Shown: piece after piece, positions 1-11,973 of the stretch
How positions within the stretch are numbered: the stretch's first letter is position 1
How the letters are laid out: every line of letters begins with the position of its first letter
DNA from: Erythrocercus mccallii
Taxonomy: Eukaryota; Chordata; Aves; Passeriformes; Dicruridae
Direction of reading: 5' to 3'
Assembly: GCA_013397435.1 (NCBI GenBank)
Contig: VZRG01000159.1
Location: 803,241-867,240, forward strand
Length of the DNA: 64,000 nt
Position numbers and translations under genes: made by a program
The notes under the pieces: generated by a model
Database searches by the model: none
The model's input: the letters and a program-made list of their open reading frames with translations, nothing else
Told to the model about the DNA's origin: nothing

Positions 1-825
1 TCATGAGCCAGTTCTCTCAAGGCTTTTTTTTTTTGAGAAAAGCTTCAGTTAAAGTTTCAGCATGCAATCTATATACTCTTTGATTTTCTTTTGGTAGGAG
101 AAAAAATCACCTCTCTTTAAGCTCTAGTTACATGCCTCTATTATGACCTATTCTAAACTTATCCCCTGGCATAGCAAACGGAATTTCACTAAATGCATAG
201 ATAGATATTGGACACCTTGTTTCCACTTTGAGCTCAGTATCGAAGGTAACACTTACCCCTAGTAGTATGACATTAAATCAAGAATAAGTTTTGTATTTCC
301 ATTCCATGTTTTACTTCCTCACACCCCTTTCTCTCCACCTACTTATCTCCCAAAGAACAGCAGAGGCCTATGCCTCCTGCTCACCGTCTATTTCAACAGC
401 TGAGCTGCAGCGCTGCACAGATGGAAGGGGGAACAGAGTGTGCAAAGAACCTCCCAGCTAATGGAAAACCTGTTTTACATCTTACTATTAGATTAAAGAA
501 AACCAGAGAAAAAAAAACAAACAATGATTAAAAAAAAACCCACACCAAAAAAAACCAAAACAAACCACCAACCCACAACTATGGCCCTTAAAGCAGCTAT
601 TCAAAACAACATTCCCTAAAAATTTGGTCTCCTTGTATACCAAAGAACTACACATACTACACCTAGCCCCAAAACATTAAAAAATCTCCAATTTGGTAAA
701 TTAAGTTACCAACTTAACGACTAATTGGATAAGCGAAGTATAAAATATTTCATAGCCACTAAGTATATAATGTAAGCTGCTGATACAGACTGCTTAACTT
801 TTGAAGGAAAAATCTAAGTACTTAC
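1..825 (-). other. XPO4: XPO4 intron 4 (partial)
   Basis: Intronic sequence left of exon 4 and continuing out of the window. It holds an A/C-rich low-complexity stretch at about 505-585 and a 7-bp inverted repeat (TTAAGTT, loop ACC, AACTTAA) near 703-719. No other gene or recognisable mobile element is seen. Confidence 0.9.
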
Positions 826-964
826 CACAGTGGGGTTTCCACTGCTGATCAGCTGGCTGACTTCATGAAAAATGCTTTTGCAGTCGATTGATTTGTCTAA
901 TGATCCCCGTTTCACTATCACCGCTACCGCTAATAAAATCTGCTCCCGAACATACTTTTGAAGG
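826..964 (-). CDS. XPO4: XPO4 coding exon 4
   Basis: 139 bp. It completes the split Asn codon and encodes LQKYVREQIL, LAVAVIVKRG, SLDKSIDCKS, IFHEVSQLIS and SGNPTV, ending in phase 0 at ACTGTG|GTAAGTAC. The acceptor is TTTACAG|CCTTC. The translation matches human exportin-4 at nearly every residue. This is the last XPO4 exon in the window. I looked for the next exon, expected to begin QTLACSIL, in bases 1-825 and did not find it, so it lies beyond the left edge. Confidence 0.96.
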
Positions 965-1206
965 CTGTAAACAACATTGCACAAATATATTTGCAGGTAA
1001 TTTGGGACATCGATGCTCAATAAAATTTTAAACACATTACTTTGTCAAATATTTTGTGTGAATTCACAAGGGAAAGCTGACAGAAGTTAACTAATACTAG
1101 AAGACAAATCATTCTTAAAATGATCTTTCACTGCTACCCATGGAAAATGATAACCCAGACCTTATGCAGAATCCTACATGTTCAGAGGTGTGTTTTCCAC
1201 ACTTAC

Positions 1207-1348
1207 TTAGGCCTTTGTAAGACATAGGTTAGAAGGAATGTTCGCAGTGACTCAATGCTAGCTTTTTCCAAGAGAATCCATTCTCTTACAACTGCTTCCA
1301 TTATCGCTGTAGCAGCTTGAAAAAGGACATAGTCCACTTTACTAGTTT
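1207..1348 (-). CDS. XPO4: XPO4 coding exon 3
   Basis: 142 bp. It completes the split Glu codon, encodes TSKVDYVLFQ, AATAIMEAVV, REWILLEKAS, IESLRTFLLT and YVLQRP, and ends with AA of a split Asn codon. The acceptor is TTTCCCACAG|AA and the donor is CCTAA|GTAAGTG. The sequence is near-identical to human exportin-4 (one Ala for Gly in EKAS, as I recall). It forms the second and third HEAT-like helical repeats of the N-terminal domain. The 242 bp intron 3 separates it from exon 4. Confidence 0.96.
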
Positions 1349-4300
1349 CTGTGGGAAAAAAAAGGCAACTTGAGTATTAGAAGACATGTATTCAGCTTGA
1401 ATGCGTTTCCAACAACAATAAAAAAGGGATTTACTATCATTTATTATTAAATAGAATATTGTTGCTATGAAAACAGAGAAGGAACTTACAACTCAAAAGG
1501 GGGAGAAATAATCAATAACCCAATTTGCAAATTGTCCAGTATTATTCAAGTCAATGACCTAAGAGAAAAGTTTTCTGTGCTGGGAGTCTGGTTCAAAGAA
1601 CAGGAATAAGAATGCTAACACAATGGAGGAATACAATAAACAAGATGACAGATTTAGTTTTAATACATCAATTAATAAAAGTGATTGATCTTACAGGCAT
1701 GTCAAGTTGGATATTTCTGTGCTTGCTTTTGAAACCAATAGTGCATAAAAGTACATGTATTTCATGGGTAATAAAAAAGAAGCAAATCCACTTACACTTA
1801 AAGATAACACTTGTGCTTAATTATCCAAGCAAAAATTTTACACCGTGGTGTATTTAAAGTGTTCTGCATCATGTTCAAGTTTCCAGATTTATTTTGAGTT
1901 AATCAAAATGTAATTTCTGACCATAGTGTAGGAATCATTTGCCATAATTATCTGAATATGGGATTATTATGTATACAGATGCACTAAGGAAAATACAAAA
2001 GTATATTACAGAGAAAGTAACAGTTTGAGTGACTAAAAAGTAGAGAAGCAGTTTGGTGACTACAATTTAAAGAGAAATGCCAGAATAGTAATATAATTTC
2101 TAGGATGCTAGAAAGCTACAGAGACATTTTTGTTGTTGTTCCTTTGCTTTTAAAATTTTTAACTTGGAAATAGCAAGTAATATCTCAGAAGCCAGTTTCA
2201 AAACGTTCTGAGCTCTGCAGACAGAACTTTCAGAAAAGGTGCAGTCACAGGATGGTAAAAGCATAAAATATGAAATGATGAAATAAAATTCCCAAACAAG
2301 AAGTAGAATTTGAGTTATAGCAGTTGACCTGCCAGGACTAGAAAAACTGTGTTTGTTTGAAAAAACCTCAGTCATGAGATTAAGGGCTTTAAATTTCTAC
2401 AAAACAAACTTTCTTCCCCCAATTACATACACAAAAATTCATATTAATTTCCCTTATATGCAAGTTCTATATCAAAGATAGCAGCTAATATGCTACGACA
2501 TTTTAAAGTAATTTAATCAGGCTCCAAATCTAAACCCACACAGATAAACATGCTTAAATCAAAAACCACAATTAAATCTACTTAGCTTAATTTGGAAAAC
2601 TAAGTAACTGCTTAAGTAAAAAGATTAATGTGTACGTCTAACACATACAAAAACAAATTGAATTATTCCTGCATGGGAATTTTAATTCTGGCACTTGTTA
2701 CCTTGGGTCTTCAGCTTTTCTAACTGTGCAAAGCTCGAACACACACACACAAAAAGAGACTGCGATTTAAAAAGGACAGAGTTTCCCCTTTGTGCCAAGT
2801 CCTGCAGCCGCACAATGGCAATCGCTGACAGCACAGACCTGCAGTCCCAGTGTAAGCCTGTAATCAGCCAGAGCATCACAGGAACTCACTAAAGAAAGGA
2901 AGGACAAATTTTGCCAGTGCACTGAACAGCTATAAACTTATAGCAGAAGGCAGAGCCTTGTGCTTCCTGGGTTCAACTCCAGGTTTCTAAAGAACATAGT
3001 AGTGGCTGTTCCCCTTTTCCATATGCTCACCTCCTCCATTATCCTCCCTGTGTTATTCACAAACTCTTCTTTCCACAAATGACATCCTTATTATCTCTCT
3101 CTACCTCCATTCCAGTTCCTGTCTTGACCATGCTTTTTCCTGGTTCTTTTTAAAGCCATCTACCTGGTCCTCTGGTTTCAGCCCATCCTTGCTGCACACA
3201 TCCCTGCAGTACACTTGAGCTCTTCTATTCTTCACCATGAACAGCTTGTTTCCATTCCCTGGTTCCTGATATCACAATCTCCACCACTTCTTCCTCAACT
3301 CCCAAATCTTAACTACCTGTTCTTTCTGTCCAGACTGTACAGATACTTACTCAGGAAGCACAAAGTTTTGAAAAGTCTTTAAGTTTCAGGTCTCAGCATC
3401 GTAACTGCCTACATTGCCATGAAAAACCCGTCCCAGGTGGAAACATGCTGGCTTCTCAATGGTGGCAGCATATGAACAGTTTAAGGATGTGATATTTCTA
3501 GACATCCAAAAGGTATTAAAATCAGCATCATATTCCTTCCAGCCAGCCACATTTAGGATTTTATTTAATTTCATTATTTATTTCTGATTGATGATGAATG
3601 TATCACTTAGATCCAAACTGTCTGCAAAGTTACTTAAGGATGTTTTTGCCCACTTAATTTTCTCTAAAAATCAATGTGAAAACAGGAAGCAACAATTTTG
3701 CTCACTCATCAAACAAAAAGTGTGACCAGATGGAGTACTACTATAATATACTAATCCCACAAGAAACTCATTTGTAGAGAAAAATTTTGGTTGCAGTGTG
3801 ACTGTAGGAAAGGACACACATCCTGGTCTATATATCACAGTATAACATAAGAGCAGGTCTGCAATACTGACTATGAATGAATTATACTATTTATGAATAT
3901 TATGAATATAATACTATTTATGAATTTTAAGTCTCCAATGCAGTAAATTTAGAAATAACTGTTAAAAAATAGTGCTGAATGAATTAACCATGAAAATAAT
4001 ATTTTCAACGTAATTCTAACATTTCTCTGTTCATTCTGGCAAATTCTTTAAAAGTAAAGTTGCTTTTTGTGGTTTTGGAATGTGTTCTTTCGCGCAAACT
4101 TTGAGGTTTCCCCCGTCAGGTCTCGGAGTCAGTTTTCACTGAAATTTCCCCTCATCTGTCCCCAGCACTCACATCTGGTCAATACCACAGAGCTGAGCAG
4201 CAATCTTACATCTTTACTGCTCCTATAATTTTTGGATTTAGCTGCCAAACTCTAATAAGTCTCTATAGCACCTGTAAAAACATGTATCTTTATAACTTGC

Positions 4301-4910
4301 TGCACAACCACATTTAGAGCATTTCTATTAAAATCAAAGAAATTTCTGCTGGAGGGTGGTATCTGCCTCTTTCCTTTCTCCACAGGTATAACCACACAAA
4401 ATTTCAAATCGATACTGTCTTGCTTCTACCAGGTGGACAGAAACTTTTCTAGCTTTTTCCTCTTTTCCTCCAGCTGGGCTGTCAACAGCAACTAAGTTCT
4501 TCAACTGGAAATAAACTTTCATTTCAGCACCAATGCAAAATCTGGTAGAAGTGCATAAAATTGCATCGTTGGCTGATTTAATGGGAAGCAAGCACAAAGC
4601 CAAGCAATGATACTCTTGGCAGCTGCAAAAGCTGTATAGATTAGACAGTATTATAATAATCATGTTGCAGAGGAAATCTATTAAATCCGTTCAAGAACTT
4701 AGCTACATGAAGTTACACCTTGCAGATTTGAAACTGGCAGAAATAAAACAAAAAAGGACAGTAATAGGTTTCATCCTCCATCAAAAAGTACCCCTCATTA
4801 AAATCAAAATTGACAGTCATAGTCCCAGCTGCAAAAGAACAGCACAGTTCCAGTTATAAAAGAAATGTATCAAAGAATGTACATGCCTGACTTCATTTAT
4901 TGAAACTTAC
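1349..4910 (-). other. XPO4: XPO4 intron 2
   Basis: About 3.6 kb between exons 2 and 3. It contains a short (AC)6 run at 2739-2750, a pyrimidine-rich block at about 3000-3330 and an AT-rich imperfect tandem around TATTTATGAAT at 3885-3925. Small open frames here are short and resemble nothing known. No gene is seen. Confidence 0.9.
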
Positions 4911-5016
4911 CCAAAATATGTTTGCAAACAGCAAATGGTGATTTTGATTTTCTAAATGATAAGAAAATGTGCTCAGCATGTTGGCGTTGTTCATTGTTGA
5001 CCATGGAAGGTGGTGC
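4911..5016 (-). CDS. XPO4: XPO4 coding exon 2
   Basis: 106 bp in phase 0 at its start, leaving one base (G of a split Glu codon) at its end. It encodes APPSMVNNEQ, RQHAEHIFLS, FRKSKSPFAV and CKHIL. This is helical sequence of the importin-beta N-terminal region that in this family contacts Ran. The acceptor is CTTTCAG|GCACC and the donor is TTGG|GTAAGT, both strong. The 20.5 kb intron 1 lies upstream and a 3.6 kb intron downstream. Two conservative differences from human (CKHIL for CRHVL) fit a bird orthologue. Confidence 0.96.
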
Positions 5017-7628
5017 CTGAAAGTAAAAAAAAATATTCAAGCACTGATCAAAAATATACTAAGAGCAATGTCATAAACTTATAAATGTTTGCCTAGTTAA
5101 ACACCAAAACCAAGTATTTCTTGGCAAAACAGCTTGCTCTCAGGCATTATCTCTTCTTATATACCACCGTATTTACATTGCCTGCACATAGGTGTGAATA
5201 GCGAGATTAAGGCAGAGAGTGAATATTTTAAGTATAGTTTCCTAATGTTTCTGAAGAAAGTTAGAAGACAGATCTAAATTCAAACCAATCCTTTTTCTAC
5301 TCAGACCAAAAATACCCCTGTACATCAATCGCTAAATGCTGCTAAGCATGCTTACAGTCCTGGAAGCAAAGCACTATTTTTTCTTGAGTTCTACATTTGT
5401 TTTAAAATATTTAGTTGTATAATAAATTCAGGGGATTTAAAAATTACTATGGATATGTTATAAAATAAAGTATTACCAGGAACATACTACCCTCTAATGC
5501 TTAATATTAAAGTTGACATCCTGAGGACTGGGTGTGATTGAAGAGACAAGTAAGCCCATATGGGAATGGCTGTGGTGCTTCCTCAGCTTACACCCATCCC
5601 ATTACATCCTGGGCACCTTGGCTGCTCAGGTAACACCTGCTGCTGTCCTGTTGAAAGCCAACTCCAGGGCAGTTTCTACCTGAAAATCAACTAGAGGTAA
5701 AGCATGAAACCATGCAATAATCTGGACACCTGTGAGGTGCCTACAGAGCACAGAGGAGTTGCCTGCACCGCAGCCTGACCTCACTGAGCAACCCTAACAC
5801 CCCTCACTGCCCTACAAGGTAAAAGCAGCCATGCAGAAAGTATCAGTAGCTCACAGCACCACACTGCTCTCCACTTGTGCCACTAATATTCTCTGACTTC
5901 TGCTCTTTGGGATTTATTTGAACACGCACACAGCATGAGATGCTCTTACAGGGGATTGATACCACAAACAGGGTAAACAAAACTGATGGTGACCTTTGAG
6001 AAAGGAACATGCACACATGTAGGAAGATCACATCCAAACTGCAAAATAGGATCAAGGTGACAATGTAGGTTATTGAACTTCAGCTGAACTTCCAAACTCC
6101 ACATTCCAGCCCTGTCCCTAGCAGTCTGAGAAGAACATGTCTGCCACCTATCTTTCAGTCATGGTTTATATTCAATGCTATGGGAATAAAAGCATCAAGA
6201 CCTTAGCATCAAGACCAACACTTTTAACATAACTGAAATATTTTCCAGTAAATAAACCACAAGAAATCTGATTTTAACAGACATTTCTGTGATGTACCCT
6301 CAACTCTCCTGCATGCAGCAGGAGCCGTTCCTAATGGGAACAGCTGTTCATGTTTTCTTCAGTGTGAAAGACCATCCTCCTCTGCATGGACTCTAGCTAC
6401 ATTCACTGCAATAGCATCAGCTGTACAGAATGCCAGAAAAATATTTGGAACAGGCAGTTCTCACTTCTTCGCCCCATTGTATGGGCAAGCATTTGCACAA
6501 ATGCACAGAGAACCAGAATGGGGAAGTGATTACCAAAAAACATCCCAGATTCTTTTCATCTGGATCAGTTCCCCAGTCTGGTTCACCATAACCCAACACA
6601 AAAGCCTAAACCAGCACAGTATGGGACATATTGGGTCATGATAGCCTGCTTTTTTTCAGCAACAGTTATCATTTAAGGTGCATTTAATCTACAGCCTCTG
6701 TTGCTGTGCAATGCCTGGGAATAGTTTTAAGTCTCAAGGAACACACAGCGCTGCCCAACAATATTTCACAAGAATCAAATTTCTTTAGCCAAGTGACTTA
6801 TTTCAACAACTTTCTGCAACCAAAACGAGAGGTCCTACTCCTTTCTTAGTCCCACCTGCATGGGATTGTTACCTCTTTGCACGATACTTTCTATCAACTA
6901 GTCCACAAGAGAAAAAGAGGATAGAGGAGAAAACCAGGGTCAAGGGGAGTGAGCATTTGTCACTCTAATAAGCATCAAAAAGCCAGACCAGTGCCAGAGC
7001 CAATGCAATGATGGGGAGAAAAGGAGTGGAGTGAGATTTCCCTTTCAACACTAATGACCTTGCACCTTACGGCTCTGCAGTCTCATGAAGTCTCACTAAT
7101 TATAGCCATGTTAGAATGAATCCTTTGGGTGTGACAAAGCATAACTTTTTGCAAGCCCGGAGTCATTTATATTCACATCCTTAGAGCAAGAAGACCAAAT
7201 CAAGGCAACCTGATCCAAAACTAATTTTGCATTAACACATTATGTTAACTTAAGTTTGCCATACAGAGATCCTATCTATTTTCACTTTTCTGTCATCCTT
7301 AAGGGATATCACTTTCAGGGTTATCAGCTGCAAACTATGGCACCTCTATAAAAACAACCAGAGAAGTTTTATGGGAAATATCTCCTTTATGCTTATAATA
7401 ACTAGGAAGTAGAGCTCTTGCTTTATATTTCTTTAGCTCTTCTATTTCTCTGAAGTCCAGTTACAGAAGACCTTTGACACCTTGGAAAGGCATATGTAAA
7501 ATATGGCATCATATTCCTGTATTAATTTTTAAAATTACAATAACTTAATAATACATTACAAACTTCGACTCTCAAAACTGTCCAGAGCAGACAAGTGCAA
7601 CAGTTAAGGTTTGAACTGTACTGTAAAG

Positions 7629-7642
7629 CCACCAGAGGGAGC
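7629..7642 (+). promoter_or_regulatory. CTCF-like motif in XPO4 intron 1
   Basis: CCACCAGAGGGAGC matches the CTCF core (CCA, C, C, AG, A, GGG) with A in place of the usual C after the G run. A single motif match is weak evidence of binding. Confidence 0.3.
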
Positions 7643-8120
7643 TTAAAGCCCACACTCTATTGCCTTCCTTGCATTCAGACAATATTTATCTGTACAATGA
7701 AACTAAGTCCAGCTAGGTTTTGCTTCAAAGAAAAGGTTGGAATATACGTATTCTGTGCAAATTTCACATTATAAGAACACTGGCTTAGTGAGTCCAAGAG
7801 CCCTGTACCCTGATGCCCAGCATCTCCTTGGCACAATAGGGTTAGAAACATACCCAAAGTATTCATCATCTTTGGCAGGAGCACATGCGCCCATTCACTG
7901 CTCTTTCTAATTGTCTCCTTCAAACTCTTCCCTACTATCCAACCCACAAGGAATTAAAACACAGTAAGGTAATGAGCAAGTTCTTTTGGCATATTGAAAC
8001 CATTTGCAGCTATATCACTTTCCTTTCTGTACTGTCTGACATTACCTCTAACCATCTGTTGTTCTCTCTTTTGTCCCACAAGTTACTATAAAAACTTCTC
8101 CAGGACAATGATCATCTTCT

Positions 8121-8142
8121 GATATATACATATATATATATT
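8121..8142. repeat. TA-rich microsatellite
   Basis: GATATATACATATATATATATT in XPO4 intron 1 (22 bases, given here as its two halves GATATATACA and TATATATATATT). Confidence 0.85.
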
Positions 8143-9017
8143 TAGCATAACAAGCTACTGCCCCCATAAGAAGAGAGTTCCTATATGACACAGTATCATA
8201 AATAAAATTACAGTCTTTCAACTACCAAAGCTCTCTGGATACAGAAAAGGGCCGGAAGGAGCAGTGCCCCAAAATAGGATGCAGCAGGACTACTGTTTCA
8301 AATGGCAGCTAGCCACTCAAAGGAAAGGGAAACTGAAAAAAGATAAGACTTCTAGAAACACTGTAGCAGACTAGCACTAACACTTGCAGGACCACTAAAC
8401 ATACCTGAAAGCCTGGACAACTCCTAAGAAAGTAATGTAACTGCAGAAGATGGGAGACCAACTGTCATGGAAAGTACACACACGACTAGGAAACGTCTGT
8501 TGATGTACATGTGGAAAGAATAAGGGCTTTGGGATTTTCTTTTATTTTCAATAGGAGTAGTTAGATGTATACAGAGGAACCGAACCCACACATATGTATT
8601 CAGAAACACCTGCTTTATACAAGCATTTCCTACCTCAGTAACATACCTTTTAAAAAATATAACATAATTATGACTTGTCAGGATGGAAAGTGCCAAGAAG
8701 TAATAGGTACAAAGAATAGATACAAAGGAAGCAAACAGGTTGCAAACACAACATGTTCATTATGACTAAAGTTGAAGTCACCATGTATTTGCCACTCACT
8801 GGCTGAAGAAGTAACACCACATCCACATTTGATGTCTGCTTTTTTAGCTCCTTCTCTTATCTGAAAAATACCTTTTGCTTTAAAAAATAAATGCATCAAA
8901 TTCCCCTCCCAAGTGATTCTGTGCAGGCAGTTTCATGTCAATTATCACAGATATACAAAATACAACACTTTTTTGATCATATGTTAGAAGTTATATTATT
9001 TTTCCTATTATTTTCCA

Positions 9018-9262
9018 CAGAATAGAACTGTGGAATCACATAATAGTTGGAAGGGACCTTTAAAGGCCATCTAATCCAACCCCCCACCATGGGCAGAGAC
9101 ACTTTCACCTTCCACCCAACCAGGATGCTCAGAGCCCCACCCAATTTGGCCTTGAACATTTCCAGAGATGGGGCATCCACTACTTCTCTGGGCAACCTGT
9201 GCCAGTGCTTCACCACACTCACTGTGAAATATTTCTATCTTCTTATAAGGCAAATAAAAAAG
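9018..9262 (-). mobile_element. CR1 LINE 3' fragment in XPO4 intron 1
   Basis: The plus strand shows GTTGGAAGGGACCTTTAAAG, CATCTAATCCAACC, CCATGGGCAGAGACAC and CTCTGGGCAACCTGTGCCAG, the reversed CR1 3' end. On the minus strand the frame HWHRLPREVVDAPSLEMFKA is the conserved end of the CR1 ORF2 protein. The degenerate 8-bp tail (ATTCTGTGGAA-like) is visible near 9018. Moderately diverged and 5'-truncated. Confidence 0.9.
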
Positions 9263-11952
9263 GACTGAATTGGCTTCTGACTAAGAATCTCGACCTCTTC
9301 GATACCTTCAACACCTTGTTGAAGTTGATTGTTTAGTAGTTTCTGCTAATATCAATTTGGATTCCAGAGAATATTACTTATTGCTTACTTAACACTTAAA
9401 ACTAACAACTTCTACCATTCAAGCAACAACATTATTATGAAAATCAATAACGGACTAGTTTTTTATTTAAATATTCAGCTAACCAGCTTGCATTACTTGT
9501 GCATCATAATTTAGCTAAGAAAAATCCTGGCCACGATTAAATATAAACATAACTAAGGATAGGGTGAGCAGCATTCATTCCTTGCAGGAAAAAACTTGCT
9601 AAGACAAATTTTGATTTTTCACTTTTGCTATGGCAAGGCAACACTGAATACAACCAAAGTCAGCATCTTCCTACAATTACACTGGGGGAAATCTGCAAAT
9701 TAGCATGTCACAAAGAACAGTCACGCACTCCTCCAGACTTTGATGCTTGGGAGAACACAGAGAGAGTACACTGGAGTGTTTTAAGCTGACACCCACAGTA
9801 TTCCCACCTACAAAAACGTTCCCCTATGAACAGCACAGCCTAAACACTAGCAGGATTATGGAAAGGCAAACATGCCTACTAAAAGACCTTTCTTGGTTTA
9901 AAAAAAAAAAAAAAGGCTCAAATTGCTTGTACCTGCTAGTACTAAAGCCAAGTAGGAGCCCTTCTTGCCAAAGGTAACATTTATGTCTGCAAGAGAAGTA
10001 CATTACAAACTTGACAAGGGCAGAAACAAAAATCTGATACTTCTACTGAAGTATGACTTCATAAAATTCACCACAAACTCTCCAAACTGAGCTTCCCAGT
10101 ATGTAGGGGAATTATCCCTTCCTTGCAGTCAAAAGGTACAATAAAACTGTTCCCAAACTCTGGTCTGTGGGCCACTCTTGGCTTATGAAAATCCAAGCCA
10201 TTCTTGTTCTTCAGAATGGTGTCTAGACTCTGTGCTGCGGAGAGCCTGGAAACCCAGTGGAGAAGAGCTCAGGAAACAGATCTCTATCAATATACAAGGA
10301 TAAGCAAAAGCCACCACAGATGGCAATGGCACTGTTGGGTCTGGACTTTGCTGACAGCCACCATCAGGCAAGACACGCTCAGAGAAGCAGGGAATAAAGG
10401 AAGCCCAGATGGCTTGCCAACATGTCCCAGCAGGCAGGGAAGCCAAGTAATCGTGAGGCATATGCAAAGGAGAAAGATCATGAGTGAACTTGAGAAGCAC
10501 ATGCAGGGAAACACCATGTGATGGTGGTAACATAGCTGAGGAGTACAGGCAAAAATAGAAGGAGAAAGAGTAAAAAATGGAGAAAAATAACACAAGGACA
10601 AGCAATAATTTTTAACTAGTGCACATACTGCATTTAGGACAGCTAAATATATTACTCCACCCATGGAAGCAATTGTTACAGCTGCAACATAACTAAATAA
10701 CCAAAAGTCATTCAATTTTAAATTAGTGTTCCTCTACTAAGATCACCAAAACCCACTAAAAACAGATTTCTCTATCTTAAACAACAAAAATACCTTGAAA
10801 GAATTACTCCCCAAAACAGTGCTGCTGTATAAGTAATTTATACAAAAGAATCAGATTCAGAATAAGGAGATTTTCAAGTTTAACTCTACCAAAGTAATAT
10901 CAAGCAGCATGCCCCTGGACTCAATTACCCTGACTTCTGTGGAGTCAAGCCATAACAACTTTCCATTCCAGTTTTAGCAGTAACACTTTCCAAGTGTTTC
11001 AAATAAGCTTCTTTCCTACGATATATCACAGCACACTCAAAAACTGTCACTTGTGTTATTAAAGTAGCTAATCAAAGAGATTAAACACAGGAGTCAGGCA
11101 CAGAGAACTGGACAATTACCCACACTTTTTTTCTCAGCTATTCATCCTATTTCTCTAGCAAACACTGATACCTAATGATGCAAGGATGTCTCCTCCTCTC
11201 ATGAAGCAGATGCCACAAGCTAACAATTCAGACTAGATGAAGATGCTCAGCTCTGCAACTGCTTTACAAGTAGATCAGACATTTCAACCTTGGGCACAAG
11301 GCCAGAAGGAATTTAGATAACTGGTATCAACAGCAGCTTCTGCTGTCCCAGTCAGATCTGTCATGACATGACTGCCTAGCTTTGAGTAATAGTTACTACA
11401 GAAAACTTAGCTAGCACAAAAGACATTTCCAACTACAATCCAATGTCTTCCTTTACAATTACTTTTTTGAACAATCATTTAAATCACAGCAATAACTCAT
11501 CCTCCAATTTAAAAGATACTCAAAATTATTTGTAAAGATTGGTAAGAAAGATGCAATAAATAACTTCCAAACAGACCTGCACTAGAGACAACATGGCAGA
11601 GATTTAAGACTTTCTGAACAAAAACTTCCTTTGATGTAAAAAAAAAATCTTCTCCAAAAGTAATTATGACTTGAGTTACTTAAACCCCAGAGTGCCCAGT
11701 ATATTTCAGTATATATCTGGAACAAATACGTGACAGCTGAAGGAATTGCCTCCTACACACCTACTCACTCACATCATGCTTTCATGCAGAAACTTAACAA
11801 TGGGGAAAAAAGGCTATTTTTTTCTTATCAACTTTTGCTTTGTATTTTGAAGCTGAAATATGTTATTAAGTCTTTTGCAAGTAAAACAGGAGACAAATTG
11901 TGGTTTGTAATAAGAGCTATTCTCAGTTTAGTAATGTTCCTGTGTAAGATAC

Positions 11953-11973
11953 TATATATATATATATATATAC
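11953..11973. repeat. (TA)n microsatellite
   Basis: About ten TA units followed by CACA in XPO4 intron 1. Confidence 0.9.

Noticed and set aside
1..825. XPO4 exon 5 inside the window
   Set aside because: No frame reading QTLACSIL or similar with flanking splice signals was found on the minus strand.
2940..2990. tRNA-like or MIR-like stretch (CCTGGGTTCAACTCCAGG resembles a T-arm/B box)
   Set aside because: The B box departs from consensus, no matching A box or cloverleaf could be built upstream, and the similarity to the MIR core is too short.
10183..10715. Two minus-strand frames of about 140 codons
   Set aside because: They overlap in different frames and the plus strand is also open. Hydrophobic content reflects T-rich codons. 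No domain recognised.
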